From: CAZXEU01 sp964639665
Lineage (GTDB): Bacteria > Bacteroidota > Rhodothermia > Rhodothermales > Bin80
DNA length: 22,932 nt
Assembly (NCBI GenBank): GCA_964639665.1
Contig: CAZXEU010000155.1
Span: 1 to 22,932, forward strand
Direction: 5' to 3'
The notes under the pieces were generated by a model. It had not been told where the DNA came from. It saw only the letters and a program-made list of their open reading frames with translations, and searched no databases. The position numbers and the translations under genes were made by a program. Shown piece after piece: positions 1 to 8,236 of the stretch (position 1 is its first letter; every line of letters begins with the position of its first letter).

Positions 1-1
1 G

Positions 2-427
2 GGCGGCGGAATCGTGGCGGATCTTGCCCTCATCATCAACATCATTTTCATCCTCGGCATTCTTGCCGGATTCCAGGCCACGCTGACGCTGCCGGGCATT
101 GCCGGAATCGTGCTGACCATTGGCATGGCCGTCGATGCCAACGTGCTGATATTCGAGCGAATACGCGAGGAACAGTCGACAGGCAAGACGCTCAAGGCCT
201 CCATTGACGGAGGCTACGGCAAGGCGCTCAGTGCCATCATTGACGCCAACATCACGACCTTCTTCGTGGGCATCATCCTGTATTCGTTCGGCGTGGGACC
301 GATCCAGGGCTTCGCCGTCACGCTCATGGCGGGTATTCTGGCCTCGCTCTTCAGTGCGATCGTCTTTACGCGGATCATTTTCGACTACCTCGTTCTTGAG
401 CGGCGCGTCGCCGTCAGCTACGGCTAA
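2..427 (+). CDS. secD: Protein translocase subunit SecD, C-terminal part (5' end cut by window)
   Basis: The reading frame is open from the window edge, so the true start lies upstream. The 141 visible residues are the last membrane bundle of SecD, which with SecF and YajC helps SecYEG export proteins using the proton gradient. The sequence enters at GGGIVADLALIIN, then a hydrophobic helix, then the family signature GMAVDANVLIFERIREE, in which the Asp is typical of SecD/RND proteins, and two further helices ending at YLVLERRVA. The large periplasmic domain is outside the window. secF begins 17 nt downstream, the usual pairing, and the two are separate genes here rather than the fused SecDF found in many Bacteroidia. 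Identification is secure; only the N-terminal extent is unknown. Confidence 0.95.
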   Translation, partial: GGGIVADLALIINIIFILGILAGFQATLTLPGIAGIVLTIGMAVDANVLIFERIREEQSTGKTLKASIDGGYGKALSAIIDANITTFFVGIILYSFGVGPIQGFAVTLMAGILASLFSAIVFTRIIFDYLVLERRVAVSYG

Positions 428-444
428 GCCCATTCCCCGATACC

Positions 445-1398
445 ATGCGCATCCTTGAAAACGCCAATTTCAGCATCGTGGAAAGCCGCCGGAAGGGCTA
501 TTTATTTTCCGGCCTGCTGATCGTCCTCAGCCTGGCGGCGTTCCTGACGCGCGGCCTCGAAGTCGGCATCGACTTCAAGGGCGGCATGGAGTTTGTCGTT
601 GAAACAGCGGTGCCGCTGTCGCCGACAGAGGTAAGGGCCACGCTGACCGAGGCCCTGGGTCAGTCTCCTGAAGTGAAGACCTATAGCGACGTCTCCGCCG
701 AGGGCGGCGATGCGCTCCTGGTTCGCACGCTCGAAGGAGACTTGGAGACCAACGAGGTACAGGGCCAGATTGTGGGCACCATCGAGGCCACGTTTCCTGA
801 CGCCGATCCCCGCGTCGTCAAGACCGACGTGGTAGGTCCGCGGTTCGCGGAAGACTTGAAGCGGGGCTCCATCTTCGCGGTGTGCGGCTCGCTGCTGGTC
901 ATCTTCATCTACGTGATGCTTCGATTCGAGTGGCGATTTGGCCTTGGCGCCGTAGCGGCACTGTTTCACGACGTGCTGATAACGCTCGGCATCTTCTCGC
1001 TGCTCAGGGGATTTCTCCCGTTCTCGCTTCAGATCGACCAGGCCATCATCGCGGCGTTTCTGACGATTGTCGGATACTCGCTGAACGATACCGTCGTGAT
1101 TTTCGACCGGATTCGGGAATTCACCAATTTGTTTAAGACGGAGCCCTACAATCAGGTAGTCAACCGGTCGGTCAATACGACGCTCAGCCGCACGATCATC
1201 ACCTCCAGTACCACGTTGCTTGTAGTGGTTACCCTGTTTATATTTGGCGGGGAAGTGCTGCGCGGGTTTGCCTTTGCCCTCATAATTGGCATACTGATAG
1301 GAACGTATTCGTCCGTATTCGTAGCTACGCCCGTGGTAGTGGAACTGAACCGGCGTTCTTCCGCGTCGCAGACTCCGGCCCGGCTCCGAACCCGATAA
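445..1398 (+). CDS. secF: Protein translocase subunit SecF
   Basis: The 317-residue product has the normal SecF length. It has an N-terminal transmembrane helix (about residues 20-37), the GIDFKGGMEF motif just after it, a short periplasmic domain, VVGPRFAEDLKRGS leading into the second helix (about 148), and the signature VGYSLNDTVVIFDRIREF at residues 209-226, followed by two more helices. SecF acts with SecD in the inner membrane to drive late steps of Sec export. It starts 17 nt after secD and ends 22 nt before the STAS gene, so all three are probably co-transcribed. The C-terminal tail (RRSSASQTPARLRTR) is basic and probably cytoplasmic. Nothing looks damaged. Confidence 0.97.
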   Translation: MRILENANFSIVESRRKGYLFSGLLIVLSLAAFLTRGLEVGIDFKGGMEFVVETAVPLSPTEVRATLTEALGQSPEVKTYSDVSAEGGDALLVRTLEGDLETNEVQGQIVGTIEATFPDADPRVVKTDVVGPRFAEDLKRGSIFAVCGSLLVIFIYVMLRFEWRFGLGAVAALFHDVLITLGIFSLLRGFLPFSLQIDQAIIAAFLTIVGYSLNDTVVIFDRIREFTNLFKTEPYNQVVNRSVNTTLSRTIITSSTTLLVVVTLFIFGGEVLRGFAFALIIGILIGTYSSVFVATPVVVELNRRSSASQTPARLRTR

Positions 1399-1420
1399 CA
1401 CCTTCAAGCCTTCAGCTGTC

Positions 1421-1768
1421 ATGAATTACTCCGTAGACGAACGCTACAATGCCGTAGTCATCAAGTTCAAGGGCAACGTCATGGGCGGACCGGACGGGGC
1501 GCGCCTGCACGAACGTCTCCATCAGCTCAAGGAAGAGGGCAAGGTGAACGTCGTGGTAGACCTTGCAAGGGTAGGCTTCATGAATTCCAGCGGCCTGGGC
1601 ATGCTGATAAGCGGCATGACGACCATGCGCAACGCGGGAGGCGACCTTCGCCTGGCCAACCCGGCCGATCGCATCCAGTCGCTCTTGATCGTAACAAGGC
1701 TGATTACCGTGTTTCAGCATTACGATTCGGTGGACGAAGCCATAGCCAGCTATTCCTCCGAAGAGTAG
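1421..1768 (+). CDS. STAS-domain anti-sigma factor antagonist (SpoIIAA/RsbV-like)
   Basis: This 115-residue protein is a single STAS domain. The hallmark is DLARVGFMNSSGLGML around residues 47-61; Ser57 occupies the position phosphorylated in SpoIIAA/RsbV proteins. Such proteins switch partners: unphosphorylated they bind an anti-sigma kinase, and phosphorylation releases them. Neither an RsbW-type kinase nor a PP2C phosphatase is present in the window, so the partner is unknown. The gene lies 22 nt after secF and 53 nt before purA on the same strand. The membrane histidine kinase two genes downstream belongs to a different kinase class (dimerising HisKA type), so a direct partnership is not implied. 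The family assignment is firm; the physiological role is not visible. Confidence 0.9.
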   Translation: MNYSVDERYNAVVIKFKGNVMGGPDGARLHERLHQLKEEGKVNVVVDLARVGFMNSSGLGMLISGMTTMRNAGGDLRLANPADRIQSLLIVTRLITVFQHYDSVDEAIASYSSEE

Positions 1769-1821
1769 CATCGGAGAGCGGCGCGGCCTTCAGGGCTGAA
1801 TCGTAGGGGCGAGGGGCGACA

Positions 1822-3114
1822 ATGGCGGTAACCGTCGTTATAGGGAGCCAGTGGGGAGACGAAGGCAAGGGCAAGATCGTTGACCTGCTGAGCAGGGAAA
1901 CGGACATCGTGGCGCGCTACCAGGGCGGCGCCAATGCGGGGCACACGATCCGGTGGGAAGACGAAACCTTTGTGCTCCACCTGCTGCCGAGCGGCATCTT
2001 CCACCGCCATGTGACGTGCCTGATCGGAAACGGCGTGGTGATAGATCCCGTGGCCCTGATGCACGAGATCGATACGGTCTCTGATCTGGGCTATACGGTG
2101 GAGGGACGGCTGCTCATCTCGCACAAGGCCCACCTCATCATGCCGTATCACAAGGCCATAGAACAGGCGCGTGAGCAGGCACGGGACGCGGGTGCCATCG
2201 GCACCACGGGCCGGGGCATCGGGCCGGCATACGTGGACAAGTTTGCCCGGACGGGCATTCGCGTGGTCGATCTCCTGGATCGCGATGTGCTTTCGCGCAA
2301 GCTGAAGGCGTCCATCGAGGAGAAGAACGCCATACTGCGGGGCGTCTACGGGGCGGAGCTGCTCTCCGTGGAGGAGATAATCGAGGAGTACGTGGAGTTT
2401 GACCGCAAGATTGATCCCTTTGTCACGGATACGTCCATGTATCTGCACCGGGCCATCAGGGAAGGAAAGCAGGTACTGGCGGAAGGAGCGCAGGGCTCGC
2501 TCCTGGATGTGGATTTCGGGACGTATCCGTTCGTGACATCCAGCCACCCGACGGCCGGGGGAGCATGCACGGGCCTCGGCATTCCACCCGTAGCCGTCAG
2601 TCGGGTAATCGGCGTGGTCAAGGCGTACTGCACGCGCGTGGGCAACGGTCCCTTGCCAACCGAGCTATTGGATGGCATTGGCGAACATCTCCAGACCGTC
2701 GGGTCCGAATTCGGCGCCACGACGGGACGTAGCCGCCGGTGCGGCTGGCTGGATGCCGTTGCCTTGCGCTACACGGCGGCCATTAACGGCTTTACGGACA
2801 TGGCCATCACCAAGATGGATGTGCTCTCCGGCGTGGATCCCATCCAGGTGTGCACGCGCTACCGGTACAATGGGCGCGAGCACGAACGCTTTCCCGCCGA
2901 AACGGAAACGCTTGCGGGCGTGGAGCCGGTCTACGAGACGCTAGCGGGATGGAGTGAGAACGTGACGGGCATGGAGCGCTTCGACGACCTGCCCGCAGCG
3001 GCGCAGGACTACGTGCAGTACCTGTCCCGCACCGTGGGCGTGGGTGTCAGCATGATCTCCACGGGCCCCAAACGTTCGCAGATCATTGAGGCGGACGTAG
3101 CTCCTGACGAATGA
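1822..3114 (+). CDS. purA: Adenylosuccinate synthetase
   Basis: The 430-residue product has the standard length of PurA, which joins IMP and aspartate using GTP in the first committed step of AMP synthesis. The N-terminus carries the GTP loop SQWGDEGKGK with catalytic Asp13, then GGANAGHTI with catalytic His42. TTGRGIGPAYVDK, the EGAQGSLLDVDFGTYPFVTSS block and the STGPKR motif near the C-terminus are all present. A purine-rich GAGGGG run at about 1811-1816 precedes the ATG. The stop codon overlaps the next gene's start as ATGA (3111-3114), so the downstream histidine kinase is probably translated by coupling. No damaged motif was seen. Confidence 0.98.
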   Translation: MAVTVVIGSQWGDEGKGKIVDLLSRETDIVARYQGGANAGHTIRWEDETFVLHLLPSGIFHRHVTCLIGNGVVIDPVALMHEIDTVSDLGYTVEGRLLISHKAHLIMPYHKAIEQAREQARDAGAIGTTGRGIGPAYVDKFARTGIRVVDLLDRDVLSRKLKASIEEKNAILRGVYGAELLSVEEIIEEYVEFDRKIDPFVTDTSMYLHRAIREGKQVLAEGAQGSLLDVDFGTYPFVTSSHPTAGGACTGLGIPPVAVSRVIGVVKAYCTRVGNGPLPTELLDGIGEHLQTVGSEFGATTGRSRRCGWLDAVALRYTAAINGFTDMAITKMDVLSGVDPIQVCTRYRYNGREHERFPAETETLAGVEPVYETLAGWSENVTGMERFDDLPAAAQDYVQYLSRTVGVGVSMISTGPKRSQIIEADVAPDE

Positions 3115-4436
3115 AAGCCTATGTTCGTGCGGCGAATCTGAAACGCGGGCTGATCATCGTTGCCGTCATCCTGGCGTTGGGCTCGCTGCTTTATACGAAT
3201 GGGCTGGTAGATCGCCTGCGGACCCGGGAAAGCGAGGGCATGGAGATCTGGGCCCGGGCGCGCGAGGAAGTTGCGCAGCCGCCGGAGGCTTCTGCCGACC
3301 GTGAAAGCATTCGGCAACTGGCGGCCCAGCTTCCCATTGAGGACCTTTCGCCGGAGCTGCGCCGCACGCTGCTCGATGTCCTCTTGACGGCCGAGCGCGG
3401 GACGGAGAATCCCCACAGCAACTTTCTCTTCGATGTCATCAGCAACTACTACGGGGATGTTCCGGCCATCATCACGGACAGTGCCGGCACGCCGCTTACC
3501 TGGCGCAACATCGATGTGGACGATTCAGCGCCCGTGTCGCCGGCCGACTCGGCCCGCGTGCGGGAGCTGGTCGGCCGCATGCAGGAAGTGTACCCTCCGA
3601 TTTTCATAGACGGCGGGCCGCTGTTCAGGCGGTTTGTGTATTACGATGAGTCTGACATCATCCGGGAGCTGCGCCTGTACCCGGTCTTGCAGCTTGTCAT
3701 CGTCGCGCTCTTCATCCTCGTTGGCTACCTCGGCTTTTCTTATGTAAGGCGAAGCGAACAGAGCAGCTTGTGGGTCGGCATGGCCCGCGAAGCTGCGCAT
3801 CAACTGGGCACGCCGCTTTCCAGTCTCATGGGCTGGATCGAGGTACTGCGGCGAGGGGAGAAGGACCTCCAGACCACCGCCGTAGAGGAGATTGAGCAGG
3901 ACGTGCAGCGCCTCAGCCGGGTCGCACACCGCTTCAACGACATAGGCTCGTTGCCCAGGCTTGACGCTTGCCCGATCGCCCAGTGCGTGGAGAGCACCGC
4001 TGCCTATATGCGTCGCCGCATGCCTGAGCGTGGCATAAGCCTGGGCGTTGACGTCCCGGAAGACCTGGAAGCCCCGCTCAATACCCAGCTTTTTGAATGG
4101 GTCGTGGAGAATCTATTGAAGAATGCACTGGACGCACTGGAATCCGGCGAGGGGCACATCGCGATTGTAGGCAGACGCGAGGACCGCAAGGTCACTCTGG
4201 AAGTTTCCGACACGGGGAAGGGAATAGACCGGAACCAGTGGGAAAACGTATTTCGACCAGGCTATAGCACGAAGAAGCGGGGATGGGGACTTGGACTCAG
4301 CCTGGCCAAACGCATTGTTGAGGACTATCACGGCGGAATTCTCTCGGTTGCAGAGTCCAGGCCGGGAAGTGGAACCACCTTCAGAATCGAATTGCCGGCG
4401 GCGGGACAGGACTCCAGGAGCGGAAAACTGCGGTAG
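3111..4436 (+). CDS. Orphan membrane sensor histidine kinase (HQLGTP type)
   Basis: A 441-residue sensor kinase. One membrane helix (about residues 12-30) is followed by a periplasmic region of about 150 residues and a second helix (about 190-211). The H-box reads AREAAHQLGTPLSSLMGW with the presumed phosphoacceptor His230. HQLGTP replaces the more common HELRTP and is a variant I associate with Bacteroidota. The ATPase part is complete: the N-box NLLKNALDA with Asn338, the G1 box DTGKGI at 367-372, and the G2 box RGWGLGLSLAKRIV from residue 390. No HAMP or PAS domain is evident. The gene overlaps purA by 4 nt, yet no response regulator lies in the window, so partner and signal are unknown. 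The periplasmic sensor region matches no domain I recognise. Confidence 0.93.
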   Translation: MKAYVRAANLKRGLIIVAVILALGSLLYTNGLVDRLRTRESEGMEIWARAREEVAQPPEASADRESIRQLAAQLPIEDLSPELRRTLLDVLLTAERGTENPHSNFLFDVISNYYGDVPAIITDSAGTPLTWRNIDVDDSAPVSPADSARVRELVGRMQEVYPPIFIDGGPLFRRFVYYDESDIIRELRLYPVLQLVIVALFILVGYLGFSYVRRSEQSSLWVGMAREAAHQLGTPLSSLMGWIEVLRRGEKDLQTTAVEEIEQDVQRLSRVAHRFNDIGSLPRLDACPIAQCVESTAAYMRRRMPERGISLGVDVPEDLEAPLNTQLFEWVVENLLKNALDALESGEGHIAIVGRREDRKVTLEVSDTGKGIDRNQWENVFRPGYSTKKRGWGLGLSLAKRIVEDYHGGILSVAESRPGSGTTFRIELPAAGQDSRSGKLR

Positions 4437-4565
4437 GGAGCATTGCGGAAGCGCATTGCCTCCCTCAGACGCTCGTCTTGGCGGTTTTCCGGCACAGAGC
4501 GCCCCGGGCGCCAGTCCAGCTGCGGACCAGGTTGCCAATGGTCCAGTGGGCGCCGGCATTTCTTT

Positions 4566-5360
4566 TCATGGCGAATGTCTGCTCTCCACAAACACGAGGT
4601 TGATGGGAGTGCCTCGCCGGATGTTCAATAGTGATGCCGCGTGGCCTTCATTGACGGCCACTTCCAGGTAGCCATCGCTGCCGAACAAAAGCAGCGGCTC
4701 ACCCTTGTCGACGCTCGCGTACGTGCTTTGCACGCCGGCGACGATGGCGCTGCCCACGTAGCCCTTGACGCCCCGGCTGCGCTGCCGCCTCTCCAGCACG
4801 CTGCGCGTGACATTGGTAATGCAGTTGCCGAAGTTGTCAACATGGACGATCCAGCCGCGAATGCCGCTGTCGTCTTCGGTGGGAATCGCCCAGTGCAGCG
4901 GAGTCAGAGCGTCGATGGGAGTGCCTACATCTTCAAGATGGCATCCGGTTGCCAGACGGGCAGCAGCCGGGGCGAAAACGTCCCTTCCATGAAAGGTGGC
5001 GCTGGCGCCCGCGGCGTCGAGTTCGACCAGGCCGTCGGGTTTCGTTTCGCCATTCATCAATAGCGAAAACAGCCCGTTGTCCGGTCCCACGTACATATGG
5101 CCGCCCGCCTCGAGGGCAACGCATCGGCGCGGACTTCCGACGCCCGGATCCACCACTACCAGGTGGATTGATCCCTTCGGATAGTGCGGCGCTGCCTGGC
5201 GAAGCACAAATGCCGCTTCCATCACGTCGAACGGGGCGATGTGGTGAGAAATATCCACGATCCTGGCCTCCGGTGCTGCAGACAGAATCACGCCCTTCAT
5301 GGCGGCCACATAGCCGTCCCTGTCGCCAAAGTCCGTCGTAATCGTGATAATGCGAGGCAA
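4566..5360 (-). CDS. S-adenosyl-L-methionine hydrolase (adenosine-forming), DUF62/SAM hydroxide adenosyltransferase family
   Basis: A 264-residue protein of the family that also contains the fluorinase and the chlorinase SalL. Conserved blocks are TTDFGDRDGYVAAMKG at the N-terminus, VVVDPGVGSPRR, VGPDNG, FHGRDVFAPAAA and HVDNFGNCITN. Asp71, Arg78 and His124 match the Asp/Arg/His water-activating triad described for the hydrolases, so hydrolysis of SAM to adenosine and methionine is more likely than halogenation. The start is TTG: the frame has no ATG before TTDFG, and the only early ATG (Met21) would delete that block. It begins 15 nt after the TonB receptor stop, implying one transcript. Why a cell should hydrolyse SAM next to an outer-membrane importer is unresolved; disposing of or recycling a SAM-derived or adenosyl compound is speculative. 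Confidence 0.88.
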   Translation of the reverse strand: MPRIITITTDFGDRDGYVAAMKGVILSAAPEARIVDISHHIAPFDVMEAAFVLRQAAPHYPKGSIHLVVVDPGVGSPRRCVALEAGGHMYVGPDNGLFSLLMNGETKPDGLVELDAAGASATFHGRDVFAPAAARLATGCHLEDVGTPIDALTPLHWAIPTEDDSGIRGWIVHVDNFGNCITNVTRSVLERRQRSRGVKGYVGSAIVAGVQSTYASVDKGEPLLLFGSDGYLEVAVNEGHAASLLNIRRGTPINLVFVESRHSP

Positions 5361-5375
5361 GACGAGGATGCCGTT

Positions 5376-7328
5376 CTAAAGGGTGATCGCGGCACCGGCC
5401 TGCAGTGACCGCGTCTGAGCGGGCTCGAAATACCGCCCCCCAAAGGCGTTTATCACGACAGATCCGCTGTAGGAGGCATTCAGCAGGTTTTGGACGCGAA
5501 CAAAGGGTTGGACGCGCGCGCGAAAGCCAAAATACAGGTCAACGGTTGCGAAGCCGTCGGTCAGCGTGTAGTTGTCATCATCCACCCACATGCCGGAAGC
5601 GCCTGAAAAGGCCAATTCGGCGCTCAAGCGGCGGGCCCGCGTACGCACGCTGGCCTGCAGATGAAGGTTGGGCACCCCAGGAATCAGCTTGCCGCGATTG
5701 AAGCGGTCCAGAAAGGCAAAATAGTTGAACGTGTTCACGAGACGTACGCTTGTGGCACTGTTTCTGGGCCAGTCCAGGGCAAATTCCAGGCCATGGTGGA
5801 TGCTCTTGCCCCGGTTGCTGTAATGGATGGGGCCGTCCGCCACTTCTTCGGGCCGAAGCCGGTCGCGGACATGCAGCTGGTAGATGGCGACGTCATAGGA
5901 AAGCCGGCGATACGTGCCGCGCCCGCCTACTTCTATGCCGAGTGTGCGTTGCGGCCTGAGGTCCGGATGGAATCCTCCCCGACCGTCGGGGCGGTTGACC
6001 AGTTCGGTAGTGGTAGGCGTCTCAAATGCCGTGCTGAAATTGGCGTACGCACCGCGGTAGAGGACTCCGATGCTAGGGCTGATGGCGGAAAAGTTGCGCT
6101 CTCCAGACTGGTCGCCATTGGCCAGGTGGTTGTCGGTCATGGAGAAGCGCACCAGGTCCGCGCGCACGGCGCCGGAGGCCCGGACTTCGCCGAGTAGCCG
6201 CCCGTGTGCGGCCGCGAAGACCCCCGTGTTGACCACATCCTCCCGCTGATCCAGGCGCAACTGGCTACCGGGCTGCCCGCCGTCATTGTCGTGGTTCAGC
6301 CTTGCATCGGCCAGAATGCGAAGCGATGCTCCAGCACTCCACCAGGAATTACTTATCTGGACGTGTGCTCCACCTCCGCGGCGGTCGAGGTCAATGAACG
6401 CGTACGTAAGGGGGTTCTCGAGTCTTCGTACCACGCCAAAGGCGCTCGCCGTCACCTCTCCAAAGGCCGTCTCCGAGCGCAGCGTGAGTCCGCTCTGGAC
6501 ATGCGTACTGACCTTGCCCGCGCGGGTCGCCTCAAAGCGGGGTGCCGCTTGGCGCGGATCCTGCCGGAATTGCTCTACTGTCAGGGCCCCCGGCGACTCC
6601 GTGTCCAGGTGAGCGGCGGCTACCACCCACCGCAGCGTAGTGCGCGAGCCAAAGTTGGATAGTCCCTGAAGCCCACCTCGCAAAAAGCTCCCGGAGCTGT
6701 GCTCGCGGTATCCGTCGGTGCTGACCCTTGAGCCGTGCACGTGAAGCCGGTGGCGGCCGCGGTGGATACCCGTAGCTGCCGCTACCTGGCGGAGCCCATA
6801 GCTTCCGCCCATCAGCCGAACGCGAGTCTCTGCGACCGGCGGCGCCGTGTCCAGAAAGAGGACCCCTCCGCTTCCGTTGCCCCAGTACGCCGAGGCCGGG
6901 CCGCGAAGCACCTCGGCGCGCCGCACGAACACCGGATCCGCCGCATCCAGCACCGACTGGCCGTCAGCCATGGTGAGTGGAATGCCATCAAGGACAACCT
7001 GCACGCCTCTTACGCCGAAGGCGGACCGGTACCCCATCCCGCGTATGACCAGCCGCTCTCCGAGGGCGTAGTGGCCACGCTCGCGCAGCCACACGCCGGG
7101 CAGCCCGCGAAGCGCACGTTCAAGCGAGAGTCCCGGCTCCATCTGCGGCTGCGCTCTCTCGAGTACCGTGACAGAGCGGGGGGCATGGGCCTCTGTTTCC
7201 GTGGCACGTGTGGCCTGGATTTCGATGGCCGGCAGCGTCAAGCTCAAGGTGTCGGCGGCCTGACCGCTGGCCGAAGCGGCCGGAAGCAGAAGCATTCCGG
7301 CAAGGAGCCGAATGGGGACGTGTTTCAA
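5376..7328 (-). CDS. TonB-dependent outer-membrane receptor
   Basis: A 650-residue receptor for active import across the outer membrane. A signal peptide is visible (MKHVPIRLLAGMLLLPAASA, cleavage probably near ASG/QA), followed by LPAIEIQATR, a TonB-box-like region. The plug domain (about residues 45-160) has VLDGIPLTMADGQSVLD and the strong signature RRAEVLRGPASAYWGNGSGG. The rest is a beta-barrel rich in alternating strands, ending in a short aromatic-poor strand (SLQAGAAITL). The chosen start is TTG at 7328, because it alone gives a basic n-region; an ATG at codon 12 is possible but leaves a poor signal. The barrel is small for the family, closer to vitamin/siderophore receptors than to SusC-type. 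Its partner is the SAM hydrolase gene 15 nt downstream. The ligand is not predictable from the sequence alone. Confidence 0.92.
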   Translation of the reverse strand: MKHVPIRLLAGMLLLPAASASGQAADTLSLTLPAIEIQATRATETEAHAPRSVTVLERAQPQMEPGLSLERALRGLPGVWLRERGHYALGERLVIRGMGYRSAFGVRGVQVVLDGIPLTMADGQSVLDAADPVFVRRAEVLRGPASAYWGNGSGGVLFLDTAPPVAETRVRLMGGSYGLRQVAAATGIHRGRHRLHVHGSRVSTDGYREHSSGSFLRGGLQGLSNFGSRTTLRWVVAAAHLDTESPGALTVEQFRQDPRQAAPRFEATRAGKVSTHVQSGLTLRSETAFGEVTASAFGVVRRLENPLTYAFIDLDRRGGGAHVQISNSWWSAGASLRILADARLNHDNDGGQPGSQLRLDQREDVVNTGVFAAAHGRLLGEVRASGAVRADLVRFSMTDNHLANGDQSGERNFSAISPSIGVLYRGAYANFSTAFETPTTTELVNRPDGRGGFHPDLRPQRTLGIEVGGRGTYRRLSYDVAIYQLHVRDRLRPEEVADGPIHYSNRGKSIHHGLEFALDWPRNSATSVRLVNTFNYFAFLDRFNRGKLIPGVPNLHLQASVRTRARRLSAELAFSGASGMWVDDDNYTLTDGFATVDLYFGFRARVQPFVRVQNLLNASYSGSVVINAFGGRYFEPAQTRSLQAGAAITL

Positions 7329-8050
7329 GATCTGAAGGGGTTCGTGTCCGTTGGGGAGCCATTCATTGGGTGTGCACGCATTTGGCGTGTACGGGATCCG
7401 AAAGGACCTCTTCGTGACCGGGATCCTGCGTTACAAGATGCTGCTGTAACGCTGGCGGTCTGCAATTCAAAGAGTGTCTGTCCACGGATAGTCAGCCCCT
7501 TTGGCAGTTCCCCGCGGGGACAGGCCGGCCCCGCGGAGGCTCGTGCAACACTCACCATGCGCGGCAGGTGCCGCTTCAGCCTCGAACAAGGGACAACCGT
7601 ACGTCAATAGCCGAAGCTCGTCCATCGCAAAACCGAATAGAAAGAGGTGGCGGCCAGCGGAGCACAGGTGCCGGGACTTCCGCTGCAGCATGGATGCCCG
7701 GCTTCTTGCTCCGCTTGGCCGTCCAGTCAGGCGCCAGGGCCGCGGTTCGGACTCGACTGAAGCGACCAAAGGCCATGGTCGCTTCTCTTCATGTCTGGCT
7801 TCGGAGTACATCGAAGCCATGGTCCCGGCAGCCAGCAAATATGGATACGGTGCAAAAGTATCGAAGAATATTGTGTGCTTGGCAGGAATGCACGAGTACG
7901 GGCGTCAGCCTCGACCGGCCACATTCGCCACGTATTCCCGTATCCGGATGCATGCGATCGGCGCGCCCAAGGCTCCATTGAGCATTGTGGGCGTTTACAT
8001 CTTTCCGAGTGCTGGATCGCACTCGGCATAAACACCGACGTTTGCCAGTA
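7329..8050. other. Non-coding or decayed stretch between the TonB receptor and the antitoxin candidate
   Basis: Apart from the inverted repeat at 7428-7452, I can support no gene here. Open frames on both strands reach 100-176 codons, but their products are Arg/Ser/Pro-rich with no recognisable motif, as expected for chance frames in GC-rich DNA. A short palindrome, CCCCGCGGGG, sits at 7510-7519. A direct repeat of GGATCC occurs near 7395 and 7421. The stretch may hold both the receptor promoter (reading left) and decayed accessory DNA belonging to the toxin-antitoxin remnant on its right. Confidence 0.4.
7428..7452. promoter_or_regulatory. Perfect 8-bp inverted repeat upstream of the TonB receptor operon
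   Basis: Arms GCGTTACA (7428-7435) and TGTAACGC (7445-7452) are exact reverse complements around a 9-nt spacer. The element lies about 100 nt upstream of the receptor start. With one helical turn between half-site centres it suits a dimeric repressor, or it could form a leader hairpin. No T-run follows on either strand, so it is not an intrinsic terminator. The regulator is unknown. Confidence 0.5.
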
Positions 8051-8236
8051 ATGCAATCCGAAAGGACGGATAATTTCGCGCCATCCCGGTCGGCGCCCGG
8101 CACCGGGCGAGCGGCCAAAGCAGAGCATGCGCAGTCCGGAGCGAAGGGTGGATCCGTCAGCCCGACTTCGGAGAGGATCATTAGGGAGATATCGATCAAG
8201 TACCGGAAAGCAATTCAGTGGCTGGCAGATCGGTAG
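8051..8236 (+). CDS. Putative antitoxin upstream of a Doc toxin remnant
   Basis: A 61-residue frame whose last 25 residues, SPTSERIIREISIKYRKAIQWLADR, look like a genuine protein end, with amphipathic helix periodicity and a basic ...LADR terminus. I associate this kind of ending with small antitoxin proteins that sit directly before Doc/Fic toxin genes, though from memory and not from a search. The Doc-like frame begins at or within a few codons of its stop, a typical antitoxin-toxin overlap. The first 36 residues have low-complexity composition and may not be native, so the true start could be further in or lost. Because the toxin is broken, the antitoxin is probably a relic too. It was chosen for its position and tail, not for a proven domain. 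Confidence 0.4.
   Translation: MQSERTDNFAPSRSAPGTGRAAKAEHAQSGAKGGSVSPTSERIIREISIKYRKAIQWLADR

Noticed and set aside
1750..2547. A 265-codon minus-strand frame antisense to purA
   Set aside because: Shadow frame; purA motifs fix the plus strand as coding.
4436..4464. Hairpin GGGAG...CTCCC between the histidine kinase and the SAM hydrolase as a bidirectional terminator
   Set aside because: Only nine pairs interrupted by an internal loop, and no T-run on either strand.
7500..7600. Possible cobalamin or TPP riboswitch upstream of the TonB receptor
   Set aside because: A CTGTCCCCGC-like run on the minus strand resembles part of a B12 box, but the other conserved elements are not in order, so the full aptamer is not supported.
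7501..8031. A 176-codon plus-strand frame in the gap upstream of the antitoxin
   Set aside because: Arg/Ser-rich composition, no domain, several other equally long frames overlap on both strands.
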